Made by a program: the position numbers and the translations under genes. Below the pieces are notes generated by a model. The model had not been told where the DNA came from and made no database searches. It was given only the letters and a program-made list of their open reading frames with translations. A stretch of 40,312 nt of DNA from an uncultured Mailhella sp. GTDB taxonomy: Bacteria > Desulfobacterota > Desulfovibrionia > Desulfovibrionales > Desulfovibrionaceae. Shown piece by piece: positions 7,901 through 16,902 of the stretch (the stretch's first letter is position 1; each line of letters begins with the position of its first letter). Location of the stretch: positions 1-40,312 of the forward strand of contig NZ_CAJJIC010000008.1 in assembly GCF_905187505.1 (NCBI RefSeq). The letters are read 5' to 3'.

Positions 7901-10366
7901 ATGAACACCTATCAGGACATGGATTTCCGGGTCCGTGACCGCATTCTTCTCTATGCGCGCGGGCTTTCCCTCTCCCCGAAGGAAAGCGTGGAACTGGCGC
8001 TCGAAAGCCTGAAACGCTGCGAATCCGAACATCCGAGCTATGACGAAGCGCTTGCCTGCCTGCACGCCATTCTCGCCGAAAAGGGACGCGAACTCATTCC
8101 CGGCGATGAAGCTCCCCACCTCATGTCCGCCCCGAGCATGACCCGCAGCTCGATGCTGGCGGAAGAGCTCGACCGCACGCCCTGGCTCAGCATCTTCAAA
8201 AAAACGCTGAGCCGCCTTTTCCGCATTTTCCGTCCTTCGGGCATGGCGGCGCGCGCCACCTGGAAGGACAGCGCCGACAGGCAGCGCCAGCAGCTGGAAT
8301 GGGAACGCGTGGCGGGCCGCCGCCGCACCCTGCTCATGACGCTCATTCTCGTGCCCGCCGTCATCGGCGCGTACCTCATGTACAGCATTCTGCCCCAGCA
8401 GGGCATAGAAGCCGTCAAGATCATGACGGCCGTGCTCTTCGCCATACTGTTCGGCTGGATTTCCATAGGATTCTGGATGTGCGTGGCGGGCTGCTGGGTA
8501 CTGTCGAACAAGGTCGACCGATTCACGCCCACGAGAGGCTGCGACGCCGTAATCATTCCCGACTCCACGAGAACCGCCATTCTGTTCCCCGTATACAACG
8601 AGGACACGCGCAAATACATGGCCGGCATCGCCGCCACATGGCATTCTCTGGTGCAGACGGGCGAAAGCGACAAGTTCGACATCTTCATTCTCAGCGACTC
8701 CACCAGCCCAGACGCATGGGTGGCCGAAGAGGAAGCCTGGTACGAGTTCTGTCAGAGAGAAAACGTCTTCAACCACATCTTCTACCGCCGCAGGCGCAAC
8801 AACACCAAGCGCAAAAGCGGCAACGTGGCCGACTTCTGCCGACGCTGGGGCGCTCAGTACAAGTACATGATCGTCTTCGACGCCGACAGCGTCATGAGCG
8901 GCAAGACCATGGTGCGCATGGTGAAGTCCATGGAGCTGCATCCGGAAATGGGCATGATTCAGACGCCGCCGCTCGCGGTGAACATGAACAGCCTCGTGGC
9001 CCGCGTGCAGCAGTTCGCCAACCACCTCTACGGCCCCGTGTTCGCCACGGGTCTGCACTTCTGGCTGCTCGGCGACGCCCAGTACTGGGGACACAACGCC
9101 ATCATCCGCGTGGATCCCTTCATAAGGCACTGCCAGCTTCCCACCCTCCCCGGACGCGGCCCCCTGGCCGGCGACATTCTGAGCCACGACTTCGTGGAAT
9201 CCGCCCTCATGAGACGCGCAGGCTACGGCGTGTGGCTGGCCTACGATCTCGACGGCTCCTGGGAGGAAAGCCCGCCCTCGCTCATCGATGAGCTCATCCG
9301 CGACCGTCGCTGGTGTCAGGGCAACCTGCAGCACAGCCGCCTCATTTTCTCCGGCGGCATATTCCCCACGCATCGCGCGCTGTTCATCAACGGCATCATG
9401 TCCTACGCCTCGGCGCTTCTGTGGCTGTTCTTCCTGGTGTTCAGCTCCATTCAGGCCGTCACCGAAGCGTTCATTCCGCCGTCCTATTTCCCGAGCGGCC
9501 CCACGCTCTTCCCCGTATGGCCCACATGGTATCCCAAATGGGCGCTGCTGCTGCTCGGCAGCACCTGCGTCATGCTGTTCATGCCCAAGATATTCGCCAT
9601 CATCCTCACCCTTCGCAAGGGAGGAGGCAAAAACTTCGGCGGTACCTTCAGCATGTGCATGAGCGTGCTTGGCGAAGTATTCATCTCCACCCTGCTTGCT
9701 CCGGTAAGAATGCTCTTCCACAGCTTTTTCGTGGTCACCACGCTGCTCGGCTGGAAAGTTTCGTGGAACACGCAGAACCGCAGCGACACCGGCACGAGCT
9801 GGAGCGACGCCATTCGCTTCCACTGGTGGGGTACGCTCATCGGTCTTCTGTGGGGCGGCGTGATGTGGCTCATCAACCCGGGCTTCTTCGTGTGGTTCTC
9901 CCCCATCGCCATCGGTCTTGTGCTCTCCATTCCGCTGTCGGTGTTCACGAGCCGCGTCAGCTGGGGCCTTGCCGCCAAGCGCATGGGCCTGTTCATCACA
10001 TCCTCGGAGCTCAAAGCCGAACCGGAACAGGCGGACATGCACAAGGAGCTTGAACGTCCCGACCGGTATTCCCCCTTCACCATCGAACGCGGCCGCGGAT
10101 TCACGCGCGCCGTGGTTATCCCCCGCGTGCATGCCCTGCACATCGCGCTCATCCGTCGCCGCAAGTGGGAACGCCCCATCGGCGAAGAAAGGGAAAAGAC
10201 CCGCCGCGCCCTGCTGGCCAAGGCGCTGGAAAAAGGTCCCTTCGGCCTTTCCAAGCAGGAAAAGTCGGCGCTGCTCATGGACCCGCGTCTTTTGAACGAA
10301 CTGCACAGAAAAGTCTGGCAGCTCAATCCAGAAAAGGGCCACGACTGGGGCGTGGCACAGAACTAG
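7901..10366 (+). CDS. opgH: Glucan glucosyltransferase OpgH (MdoH)
   Basis: OpgH is an inner-membrane family-2 glycosyltransferase that polymerises glucose from UDP-glucose into the backbone of periplasmic glucans. The 821-residue product (E. coli about 847) has N-terminal helices near residues 145-200 (LLMTLILVPAVIGAYLMY and the following one). A cytoplasmic GT2 domain follows, with AILFPVYNED, the metal-binding DADSVMSG and the acceptor-site RRWCQGNLQH. Several C-terminal helices come after that (for example ALLWLFFLVFSSIQAV). A charged Arg/Lys-rich tail closes the protein. No opgC or opgB gene is nearby, so substituent addition is not encoded here. Confidence 0.95.
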   Translation: MNTYQDMDFRVRDRILLYARGLSLSPKESVELALESLKRCESEHPSYDEALACLHAILAEKGRELIPGDEAPHLMSAPSMTRSSMLAEELDRTPWLSIFKKTLSRLFRIFRPSGMAARATWKDSADRQRQQLEWERVAGRRRTLLMTLILVPAVIGAYLMYSILPQQGIEAVKIMTAVLFAILFGWISIGFWMCVAGCWVLSNKVDRFTPTRGCDAVIIPDSTRTAILFPVYNEDTRKYMAGIAATWHSLVQTGESDKFDIFILSDSTSPDAWVAEEEAWYEFCQRENVFNHIFYRRRRNNTKRKSGNVADFCRRWGAQYKYMIVFDADSVMSGKTMVRMVKSMELHPEMGMIQTPPLAVNMNSLVARVQQFANHLYGPVFATGLHFWLLGDAQYWGHNAIIRVDPFIRHCQLPTLPGRGPLAGDILSHDFVESALMRRAGYGVWLAYDLDGSWEESPPSLIDELIRDRRWCQGNLQHSRLIFSGGIFPTHRALFINGIMSYASALLWLFFLVFSSIQAVTEAFIPPSYFPSGPTLFPVWPTWYPKWALLLLGSTCVMLFMPKIFAIILTLRKGGGKNFGGTFSMCMSVLGEVFISTLLAPVRMLFHSFFVVTTLLGWKVSWNTQNRSDTGTSWSDAIRFHWWGTLIGLLWGGVMWLINPGFFVWFSPIAIGLVLSIPLSVFTSRVSWGLAAKRMGLFITSSELKAEPEQADMHKELERPDRYSPFTIERGRGFTRAVVIPRVHALHIALIRRRKWERPIGEEREKTRRALLAKALEKGPFGLSKQEKSALLMDPRLLNELHRKVWQLNPEKGHDWGVAQN

Positions 10367-10462
10367 CCTTCCGTCGGGGAGGCCTGTCCGTCGAAACTTC
10401 GTCGATGAATGCCCGCAATCGGAACGACGGCACGTGCGTCCCGAAAGCTCCGGCACAATGTC

Positions 10463-10502
10463 AACGGGGGGCCGGGAAACATACGTTTCCCGGCCCCCCG
10501 TT
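10463..10502. terminator. Very long perfect hairpin between convergent opgH and the sigma-54 activator gene
   Basis: Arms 10463-10480 and 10485-10502 are perfectly complementary over 18 pairs around an ATAC loop, with a core of six G on the left arm and six C on the right. It sits 96 bases after opgH and 2 bases beyond the stop of the activator gene. It has no good T-tract on either strand. It is probably a bidirectional transcript end or exonuclease block. Confidence 0.7.
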
Positions 10503-10504
10503 CA

Positions 10505-12580
10505 TCATACGCCGTTTCTGTTCCGGCAAAGCTGCCGGGCCAGTGCCGCCAGCGCCTCCAGCTCCTCATGATTCAGGGAAAGCAGAGGTTCCAGCGCCGC
10601 CGCGGAAACCTGCCCTTCGCCGGAACCTTCCATTGCGACGTGTCGAAAGTCCGCAGGATGGATGCCGTAGAGCTTGAGTCTGTAATAAAACGTGCTTCGG
10701 TTCATGCCCAGGATCTTCAGCGCATCGGCTATGCGTCCCCGCGATGTCCTCAGCGCCGCTTCCAGCTCAGCTCGCTCCTGCACGCCGCTGCCGGAACACT
10801 CATCCGTTCCTCTCCTCCGGTCGTTTCTTCCTGAAGCTCCGGCAATTTTCTCCGGCAGATCCTTCAGCGCAAGCTCGCTGCCCCCCGCCAAGTATACCGC
10901 CCGCTCCATGACGTTTTCCAGCTCGCGTATGTTGCCCGGCCATTCATAGCCCGAAAGAGCTTCCAGCGCCTCCTCAGAAATGTCCTTCAGGCTGTTTCCG
11001 GCCTGCCTGGCAAACTTCTGCATAAAATGACGCGCAAGAAGTTCCACGTCGCCCGTTCGCTCCCTGAGCGGCGGAATGTGCAGAGGAAAGACATTGAGCC
11101 TGTAGTACAGGTCTTCACGGAACGTCCGCATCTGAACGGCCCTGTAAAGGTTCTTGTTCGTCGCGGCGATGATGCGTATGTTCACGCGCCGCGCCCTCTG
11201 TCCGCCTATACGGACAACCTCGCGATTCTGAAGCAGGCGCAGCAGGTTGACCTGAACGTCAAGCGGCATTTCCCCTATCTCGTCCAGAAAGATGGTCCCG
11301 CCATCGGCAAGTTCAAACTTGCCGGGCTTTCCCTGACGACTGGCTCCGGTGAACGAGCCTTCCGTATATCCGAAAAGCTCGCTCTGAATAAGCTCTCTCG
11401 GCAGAGCTCCGCAGTTGACCACCACAAACGGCTTACCGCGCCTCGGACTGGCGTTGTGCAGCGACTGGGCAAAAAGTTCCTTGCCCGTGCCGCTTTCTCC
11501 AAGCAGCAGTACCGTGGTGTCCGACTCCGCAATTCGTCTGGCCTCATGCAGCACTTCCTGCATGGGTGCGGAATTTCCAATGATGTCGCTGAACGAAAAC
11601 GTGGCCTTGGCCCCCACAAGACGCGTGGCAAACTCCCGCATGCGGTCGGACTCCCGCAGGGTAAGTATCAGGCCGCCCGTGGAATGATTCACCGCCGCGG
11701 ACACGACGCAGGGAATGGTCAGAGCCGCCTCCTCGGCCATGAGCGTGGTGTCCACGTCGTGAAAGGCGCTTTTCGCGTCGAGAAGAGACTTGACCGCCTC
11801 GCTGAATCGTATGACGCCGTCGAAGTTCCGCCCCACGGGATCATCTTTCAGATGCAGCATGGCCATGGCCTTGGCGTTGATGAAGCGCACGGCGCGATCG
11901 GCATCCAGCGTGATCACACCCTCATCCATAAGCTCAAGCAGTGCCTTCTGTTCGCCCAGAAGTTCGCGCAGCCCGAGCTGTTCCATAATGGCGTACACCG
12001 CGGCTCCGAGCATGCCACCCGTGTGGGGATGAAACGTCTCGCAGGGAGAAGTGATGCCGAGCACGCCTATCACCTGGCCCGACCTGTCCCGAATGGGGGC
12101 CGCCGAACATACGAAGTCATGATTCTCCGTGCAGTAGTGCTCAGCAGCGAATATTTCCAGCTGCTTTTCTTCCTCAAGGCACGTGGCCAGCCCCACCGTG
12201 CCTATGTACTCCTCCCGGGAAACGCGCCCCCTCTGGCTGATGATGCTGTCGAGCGGCAGCGTGTGCAGGATGACGCCGTCTTTCGTGGCCAGAGAAATGG
12301 TGCTGTGGGAATCGGAAATAAGCGAATAGATCTGTTCCATGATGGCTCTGGAACTTTCCAGAAGAAAGGCATACCGGCTCAGCTCCTCGTTCAGCTCATC
12401 CTGTGTCAGTTCCCGGTACACCACGCGGAAAGGGTCCACGTGAAGCGCCCGGCAGCGCAGCCATGACCGGTAGACGAAATCCCTGACTATCGAGAGATCC
12501 ACGTCCTCGCCGTTCTGAAATTTCTTCCACTCCTCAAAGATCCGTTCCCGTTTTTCCAGCATGGATTCGCTGCTCGACAT
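10505..12580 (-). CDS. Sigma-54-dependent transcriptional activator, GAF-PAS-AAA+-Fis
   Basis: The 691-residue product is an enhancer-binding protein of the AcoR/DhaR general type. A GAF sensor region spans about residues 75-205 and a PAS-like region about 212-315. The AAA+ domain spans 332-565, with Walker A GESGTGKE at 361-368, the sigma-54 contact loop GSFTGA at 408-413 (a variant of GAFTGA) and Walker B TIFLDEIGE near 429-437. A Fis-type helix-turn-helix lies at about 612-637 (SRGRIADALKILGMNRSTFY). It should open sigma-54 promoters in response to a small ligand. It diverges from the catabolic operon at 12970, whose start region carries a canonical -24/-12 promoter, so that operon is its probable target. 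An unusual tail of about 50 residues follows the HTH. Confidence 0.93.
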   Translation of the reverse strand: MSSSESMLEKRERIFEEWKKFQNGEDVDLSIVRDFVYRSWLRCRALHVDPFRVVYRELTQDELNEELSRYAFLLESSRAIMEQIYSLISDSHSTISLATKDGVILHTLPLDSIISQRGRVSREEYIGTVGLATCLEEEKQLEIFAAEHYCTENHDFVCSAAPIRDRSGQVIGVLGITSPCETFHPHTGGMLGAAVYAIMEQLGLRELLGEQKALLELMDEGVITLDADRAVRFINAKAMAMLHLKDDPVGRNFDGVIRFSEAVKSLLDAKSAFHDVDTTLMAEEAALTIPCVVSAAVNHSTGGLILTLRESDRMREFATRLVGAKATFSFSDIIGNSAPMQEVLHEARRIAESDTTVLLLGESGTGKELFAQSLHNASPRRGKPFVVVNCGALPRELIQSELFGYTEGSFTGASRQGKPGKFELADGGTIFLDEIGEMPLDVQVNLLRLLQNREVVRIGGQRARRVNIRIIAATNKNLYRAVQMRTFREDLYYRLNVFPLHIPPLRERTGDVELLARHFMQKFARQAGNSLKDISEEALEALSGYEWPGNIRELENVMERAVYLAGGSELALKDLPEKIAGASGRNDRRRGTDECSGSGVQERAELEAALRTSRGRIADALKILGMNRSTFYYRLKLYGIHPADFRHVAMEGSGEGQVSAAALEPLLSLNHEELEALAALARQLCRNRNGV

Positions 12581-12607
12581 AATGCGCTCCGCCGCTTTTT
12601 TGTTGAA

Positions 12608-12643
12608 TGGACATATTATACTATTTTGGACATTTTTATTCAG
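12608..12643 (-). promoter_or_regulatory. Candidate promoter of the activator gene with flanking TGGACAT repeats
   Basis: On the minus strand a perfect TATAAT (12615-12620) has a weak -35 (CTGAAT, 12638-12643) at 17 bases. Two direct copies of TGGACAT (12608-12614 and 12627-12633, plus-strand reading) bracket the -10 box, as an autoregulatory site might. Confidence 0.5.
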
Positions 12644-12679
12644 TTTTTGTACCGTTTAAATCTTATTTATTGATTTCAA

Positions 12680-12806
12680 TATGTTAACATAATATCGTCC
12701 GATTTTTTCGCCCGATCCGTACAAATGCTTCCGACTCCATTCTTGGAAAATCAGCAAATTTACGCTCCGCGCTCCATCCATCATGTTCAAAAAAGTCCAA
12801 AGTCCA
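12680..12806. promoter_or_regulatory. Candidate upstream activator sites in the divergent AT-rich spacer
   Basis: The 389-base spacer from 12581 to 12969 is much richer in A+T than its surroundings. It holds a 12-base palindrome TATGTTAACATA (12680-12691), a TCCA-TTCT-TGGA dyad (12736-12747) and a tandem GTCCA pair (12795 and 12802). These lie 70-200 bases ahead of the sigma-54 promoter, the usual distance for enhancer sites. Which of them the activator binds cannot be told from sequence alone. Confidence 0.35.
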
Positions 12807-12877
12807 CATTGCCGCCAGCAACGAGGGTCATCAATATAACACCCTTGAAAAATTATATTTTTATATACTGCCCTCTT

Positions 12878-12893
12878 TGGTACGGATTTTGCA
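12878..12893 (+). promoter_or_regulatory. Sigma-54 (-24/-12) promoter of the catabolic operon
   Basis: TGGTACGGATTTTGCA matches the sigma-54 consensus TGGCACG-N4-TTGCA with a single change. The invariant GG (12879-12880) and GC (12891-12892) are separated by exactly 10 bases. Transcription would start near 12904, about 65 bases before the first gene. The divergent sigma-54 activator gene supports this reading. Confidence 0.88.
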
Positions 12894-12969
12894 ATTTGCA
12901 TGACGACGGCCGGTTTCCATACATGTCAGCGGCCGTCCGGCAACATCAAGCTCCACAGCAGAGGGCAAT

Positions 12970-14889
12970 ATGGAAACCAGTATTCTCTTTTCTCCCGTCA
13001 CCATCAACACTCTCACGTTGAAAAACCGCCTTATCATGTCTTCCATGGTCACGCAGTATGCCGCCAGCAACGGCGAAGTGACCGATCAGATGATTCACTA
13101 CTACGCGGAAAGAGCCCGCGGAGGCGTCGGCCTCATCATGATCGAGGCCACCTATGTGGAACGCCAGGGCGACAGCTACAAATTCGGCCTCGGCGTCGAC
13201 AAGGATGCCATGATTCCCGGACTCACCAGACTCACGCAGGCCATACACGCCTGCGGCGGCAAGGTAGGACTTCAGCTTCAGCATGGCGGCCGTACCTCCA
13301 ATCCCCTGACCAACGGCGGCCCCATAAAGCTCGTCTCCTACATTCCCGACGTCACTCCCTATGAAGGGGCCCGGGTGCTCACCCGAGAAGACATCGCCGA
13401 TATCGTGAAGGTCTATGCGGAAGCGGCCGTTCGAGCAAAAAAGGCCGGATTCGACCTCATCGAGCTTCACGGCGCGCACGGATACCTGATCAATCAGTTT
13501 CTCTCCACCTTCACAAACTTCCGACAGGACGAATACGGCGGCAGCGAAGAAAACCGCCTGCGCTTCCCGCTGGAAGTGCTCCGGGCCTGCCGCGAGGCCG
13601 TGGGAAAGGACTTCCCCATCACCGTGCGTCTGAGCGTCGATGAGTTCAACGGCACCGGCCTCACGCTGGAGAAGTCTCTTCCCATAGCCCGGGCTTTTGT
13701 GGACAACGGCATAGACGCACTGAACATCAGCGTCGGCGCCTGTGAAACCAACCGCTACACCATCCCGCCGGCCGTGCTTCCCGAAGGCTTCAACGCAAAC
13801 CGCGCCGCCGCCGTGCGCAAAGCCGTGAACGCACGCGTTCCCGTGGCTGTCGTGGGCCGGATCCATAACACGCAGCTTGCCGAATCCATCCTCGCCGCAG
13901 GCAAGGCCGACATGATCGTCATGGGCCGTCCGCTCATCGCCGATCCCTATCTTCCCGCCAAGAGCCAGGCCGGAAAGTTCTCCTCCATCGCTCCCTGTCT
14001 TTCCTGCAACGAGGGCTGCGTGAGCGCCCCCTTCGGAAATGTGACCTGTGCCGTGAATCCCCGGGCCGGACAGGAAGCAAGGTTTCCCTACATCCGTACG
14101 ACGACCCCGAAGAACATCGTCGTCGTCGGCGCCGGTCCCGCCGGACTTGAAGCGGCACTCACGGCCAGAGGAAAAGGACATCACGTCACGCTCATCGAAC
14201 GCGCGGACACCGTGGGCGGCCTTCTGCACGTGGCATGCCGGCCACCCCACAAGAGCGCCTTTGAAAAGCTGCGTCTTTACCTGGAACACTCCGTACGCCA
14301 GTCCGGCATGGACGTGCGGCTCGGCGTGGAAGCCGACGTAGAGCTCATACGCTCCCTCAATCCTGACATGACCATTGCAGCCACCGGCAGCGAGCCCGTT
14401 GTTCCCTGCTTCTGCAAAAACACCGGAGCCGTCACGGCTCAGGACGTTCTCATGGGACGCGAAACAGGACGCAGGGTCCTCATCCTCGGCGGAGGACTCG
14501 TAGGCTGCGAAACCGCGGAAATGCTGGCGGAACAGGGCAGGGAAGTCACCATTCTCGAGCTTCGAGACACGCTCGCCCCGGACATGGAAAACCGCACCCG
14601 CATCTTCATGATGGCCCGTCTCAAAGAGCTCGGCGTCAAGGCTCTGCTCAACACGGAAGTGCTGGAAGTCTCCGGTCTGCACGTCAAGGTGCGCAGCGCT
14701 CTGCGCACGGAACGCTCTCTCGACGAGTTCGACTCGCTCGTCATGGCTTTCGGCTACCGCTCCCGCAACGTTCTCCAGCAGCAGATGGCCGAAGCAGGTC
14801 TGCCCGTTCAGGCCGCCGGCGACTGCGTCCGCCCCGGCAAGGTCATCACCGCCGTCCGTCAGGGCTTCCTGGCGGCCTGGTCCCTGTAA
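12970..14889 (+). CDS. FMN/FeS/FAD enoate-reductase-like oxidoreductase, copy 1
   Basis: The 639-residue product has the architecture of 2,4-dienoyl-CoA reductase, 2-enoate reductase and the bile-acid enzymes BaiCD/BaiH. An old-yellow-enzyme TIM barrel (residues about 1-335) includes MSSMVTQYAASNG, YYAERARGGVGL, QLQHGGR and HGAHGYLINQFLS; the Tyr in that last motif matches the proton donor of the family. A 4Fe-4S motif follows at C343, C346, C350 and C360. A dinucleotide fold begins at GAGPAG (about 387). A second such fold has LILGGGLVGCETAEMLAE. Such enzymes pass electrons from NAD(P)H through FAD and FeS to FMN and reduce activated C=C bonds. It heads the sigma-54-driven operon. The substrate is unknown. 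The last Cys spacing is x9, where the paralogue at 19870 has x11. Confidence 0.9.
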   Translation: METSILFSPVTINTLTLKNRLIMSSMVTQYAASNGEVTDQMIHYYAERARGGVGLIMIEATYVERQGDSYKFGLGVDKDAMIPGLTRLTQAIHACGGKVGLQLQHGGRTSNPLTNGGPIKLVSYIPDVTPYEGARVLTREDIADIVKVYAEAAVRAKKAGFDLIELHGAHGYLINQFLSTFTNFRQDEYGGSEENRLRFPLEVLRACREAVGKDFPITVRLSVDEFNGTGLTLEKSLPIARAFVDNGIDALNISVGACETNRYTIPPAVLPEGFNANRAAAVRKAVNARVPVAVVGRIHNTQLAESILAAGKADMIVMGRPLIADPYLPAKSQAGKFSSIAPCLSCNEGCVSAPFGNVTCAVNPRAGQEARFPYIRTTTPKNIVVVGAGPAGLEAALTARGKGHHVTLIERADTVGGLLHVACRPPHKSAFEKLRLYLEHSVRQSGMDVRLGVEADVELIRSLNPDMTIAATGSEPVVPCFCKNTGAVTAQDVLMGRETGRRVLILGGGLVGCETAEMLAEQGREVTILELRDTLAPDMENRTRIFMMARLKELGVKALLNTEVLEVSGLHVKVRSALRTERSLDEFDSLVMAFGYRSRNVLQQQMAEAGLPVQAAGDCVRPGKVITAVRQGFLAAWSL

Positions 14890-14912
14890 TCCCTGAGCAT
14901 CGGAGGTAATTC

Positions 14913-16829
14913 ATGTCCATCCTGTCCCGGGAATCGCTGAAGAAGGCCGCCTATCCCATAGGCATAGCCATGACGCTCTTTCAGCTGTACTACACCGTCG
15001 GGTACGGCGTTCTCGAAGGCTCCCTGCTTGCGGCCATCTTCCTGAGCTTCGCGCTGACCATGATCTTTCTCACCCAGCCGGCCATAAAAGTAAAAGAAGG
15101 CAAAAAAGAGCCGGTCATCCTGCTGCTCATCGATCTCATTCTGGTGGTCTGCTCCATCGCCACCTCGGTGTACCTGTACTTCAACTACGAAGTGCTGCAG
15201 GAGCGCATGGCCTTCATTGACGAAGTGCCTCAGGAAGCCATGGCTCTCGCCTACATTCTCGTGGGCCTCTCTCTGGAAGCCACGCGCCGCATGACGGGGC
15301 TGCCGCTGTTCACCGTGGCCATAGTCTTCTTCGCCTACTTTCTGTGGGGCGACAAGCTGCCCTCCTTCATACGGCATAACGGCGCGACGCTGGAAAACAT
15401 TGCCGAAAACATGTACCTCACCGGCGAAGGCGTGTACGGCATTCCCATCATGCTGGCCTGCAACACCCTCTTTGCCTTCATGATGTTCGGCGCCTTCCTT
15501 GAAGGCTCCAACATGAGCAGCATCTTCATGGATCTTGCCTACCGTCTCACGCGCAAGTCCCAGGGCGGTCCGGCCAAGGTGGCCATTTTCGCCAGCGCGC
15601 TCTTCGGCACCATTTCCGGTTCCTCCGCAGGCAACGTCTATACCACCGGCGTGTTCACCATTCCGCTCATGAAGAAATGCGGCTATCAGCCTCATTTCGC
15701 CGGCGCCGTGGAAGCCGTCGCCTCCACGGGCGGCCAGATCATGCCCCCCGTCATGGGCGCCGCGGCCTTCATGATGGCCGAATTCTGCAATGTTCCCTAT
15801 CTCGAAGTAGCCAAGGCCGCCCTCCTGCCCGCCGTCCTGTACTATCTGGCACTGTGGGTCATGATACACTTTGAAGCCCGCAGACGCGGCCTCGGTCTCA
15901 TCAGTTCCGAACTCGTCCCGTCTCTCAGAAGCATTCTCACCCGCATCTACTACCTCATTCCCCTGGTCGTGCTCGTCGTCATCATGCTCGACGGCCGCAG
16001 CGCCGCCATATGCGCCAACATGGCCACAGGCTCCATTCTCCTGCTTTCCTTCCTCCGCAAGGACACCCGTTTCACCTTCAAGCGCTTCCTCGACACCCTG
16101 TACGCCGCGGCTTCCTCCTCCCTCATGGTGGTGGCCTGCTGCGCGGCCTCCGGCATCGTCGTCGGCGTCATCAACTACACCGGCATAGGCTTCAAGTTCA
16201 TCAACGTGCTCACCAACGTGGCCGACGGGCATCTGTTCGTCATGCTCGTGCTGCTCATGATCACAAGCTTCATTCTCGGCATGGGCATGCCCACCACTCC
16301 CGCCTACATCGTGGTAGCCACGCTCGGCGCTCCCGCGCTCATCAAGATGGGGCTCGCTCCTCTCGTCGCACATATGTTCTGCTTCTACTATGCCATTCTC
16401 TCCTTCATCACGCCTCCGGTGTGCGTGGCCGCCTACGCAGGCGCCAACATCGCCGAAGCCGATCCCATGAAGACGGGATTCACCTCCATGAAGCTCGGCG
16501 TGGTCGCATTCGTGGTGCCCATCATGTTCGTGTACGAACCTTCGCTGCTCTGGCAGGGCGACATCGCTTCCTCGATCACCGCCACCATAACGGCCATCAT
16601 CGGCGTCATCGGCCTGTCCGGAGCGCTTCAGAACTGGCTGCTCCGCTCCTGCACCGTGCCTGAACGGGCGCTGCTCCTCATCGGCGGGCTCTGTCTGTTC
16701 TACCCCGGGTTCATCACCGACGTCATAGGGCTCGCCTGCATGGGCTTCGTCATCGTCTGCCAGTACATCCGCAACAAGAAGAACCCCATCCCCGCCGTCG
16801 GAGAGGAATGCACGCTCCCTGAAGACTGA
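14913..16829 (+). CDS. TRAP transporter fused small and large permease (TAXI type, DctQM-like)
   Basis: The 638-residue product is almost entirely hydrophobic helices and matches the TRAP 4TM/12TM fusion family. The N-terminal quarter resembles the small DctQ subunit. The rest is the DctM ion-coupled subunit, with the family signatures FGTISGSSAGNVYTTGVFTI (about residues 230-250) and GMGMPTTPAYIVVATLGAPA (about 455-475). It would drive uptake of an organic acid with Na+ or H+, in concert with the TAXI binding protein encoded at 17746. It starts 24 bases after the oxidoreductase stop, behind a GGAGGT site, so it belongs to the same operon. Confidence 0.93.
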   Translation: MSILSRESLKKAAYPIGIAMTLFQLYYTVGYGVLEGSLLAAIFLSFALTMIFLTQPAIKVKEGKKEPVILLLIDLILVVCSIATSVYLYFNYEVLQERMAFIDEVPQEAMALAYILVGLSLEATRRMTGLPLFTVAIVFFAYFLWGDKLPSFIRHNGATLENIAENMYLTGEGVYGIPIMLACNTLFAFMMFGAFLEGSNMSSIFMDLAYRLTRKSQGGPAKVAIFASALFGTISGSSAGNVYTTGVFTIPLMKKCGYQPHFAGAVEAVASTGGQIMPPVMGAAAFMMAEFCNVPYLEVAKAALLPAVLYYLALWVMIHFEARRRGLGLISSELVPSLRSILTRIYYLIPLVVLVVIMLDGRSAAICANMATGSILLLSFLRKDTRFTFKRFLDTLYAAASSSLMVVACCAASGIVVGVINYTGIGFKFINVLTNVADGHLFVMLVLLMITSFILGMGMPTTPAYIVVATLGAPALIKMGLAPLVAHMFCFYYAILSFITPPVCVAAYAGANIAEADPMKTGFTSMKLGVVAFVVPIMFVYEPSLLWQGDIASSITATITAIIGVIGLSGALQNWLLRSCTVPERALLLIGGLCLFYPGFITDVIGLACMGFVIVCQYIRNKKNPIPAVGEECTLPED

Positions 16830-16902
16830 TGCCCGTCCTTTCCGCAAACAAAGGAACGTTTCCCCTAAAACAGCAACCAATTTTTCCACAAGGAGAATCA
16901 TC

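Noticed and set aside
7862..10456. An 864-residue open frame on the minus strand opposite opgH.
   Set aside because: It is a shadow of the opgH coding frame, with His/Gly/Glu-rich composition typical of antisense frames and no recognisable domain.
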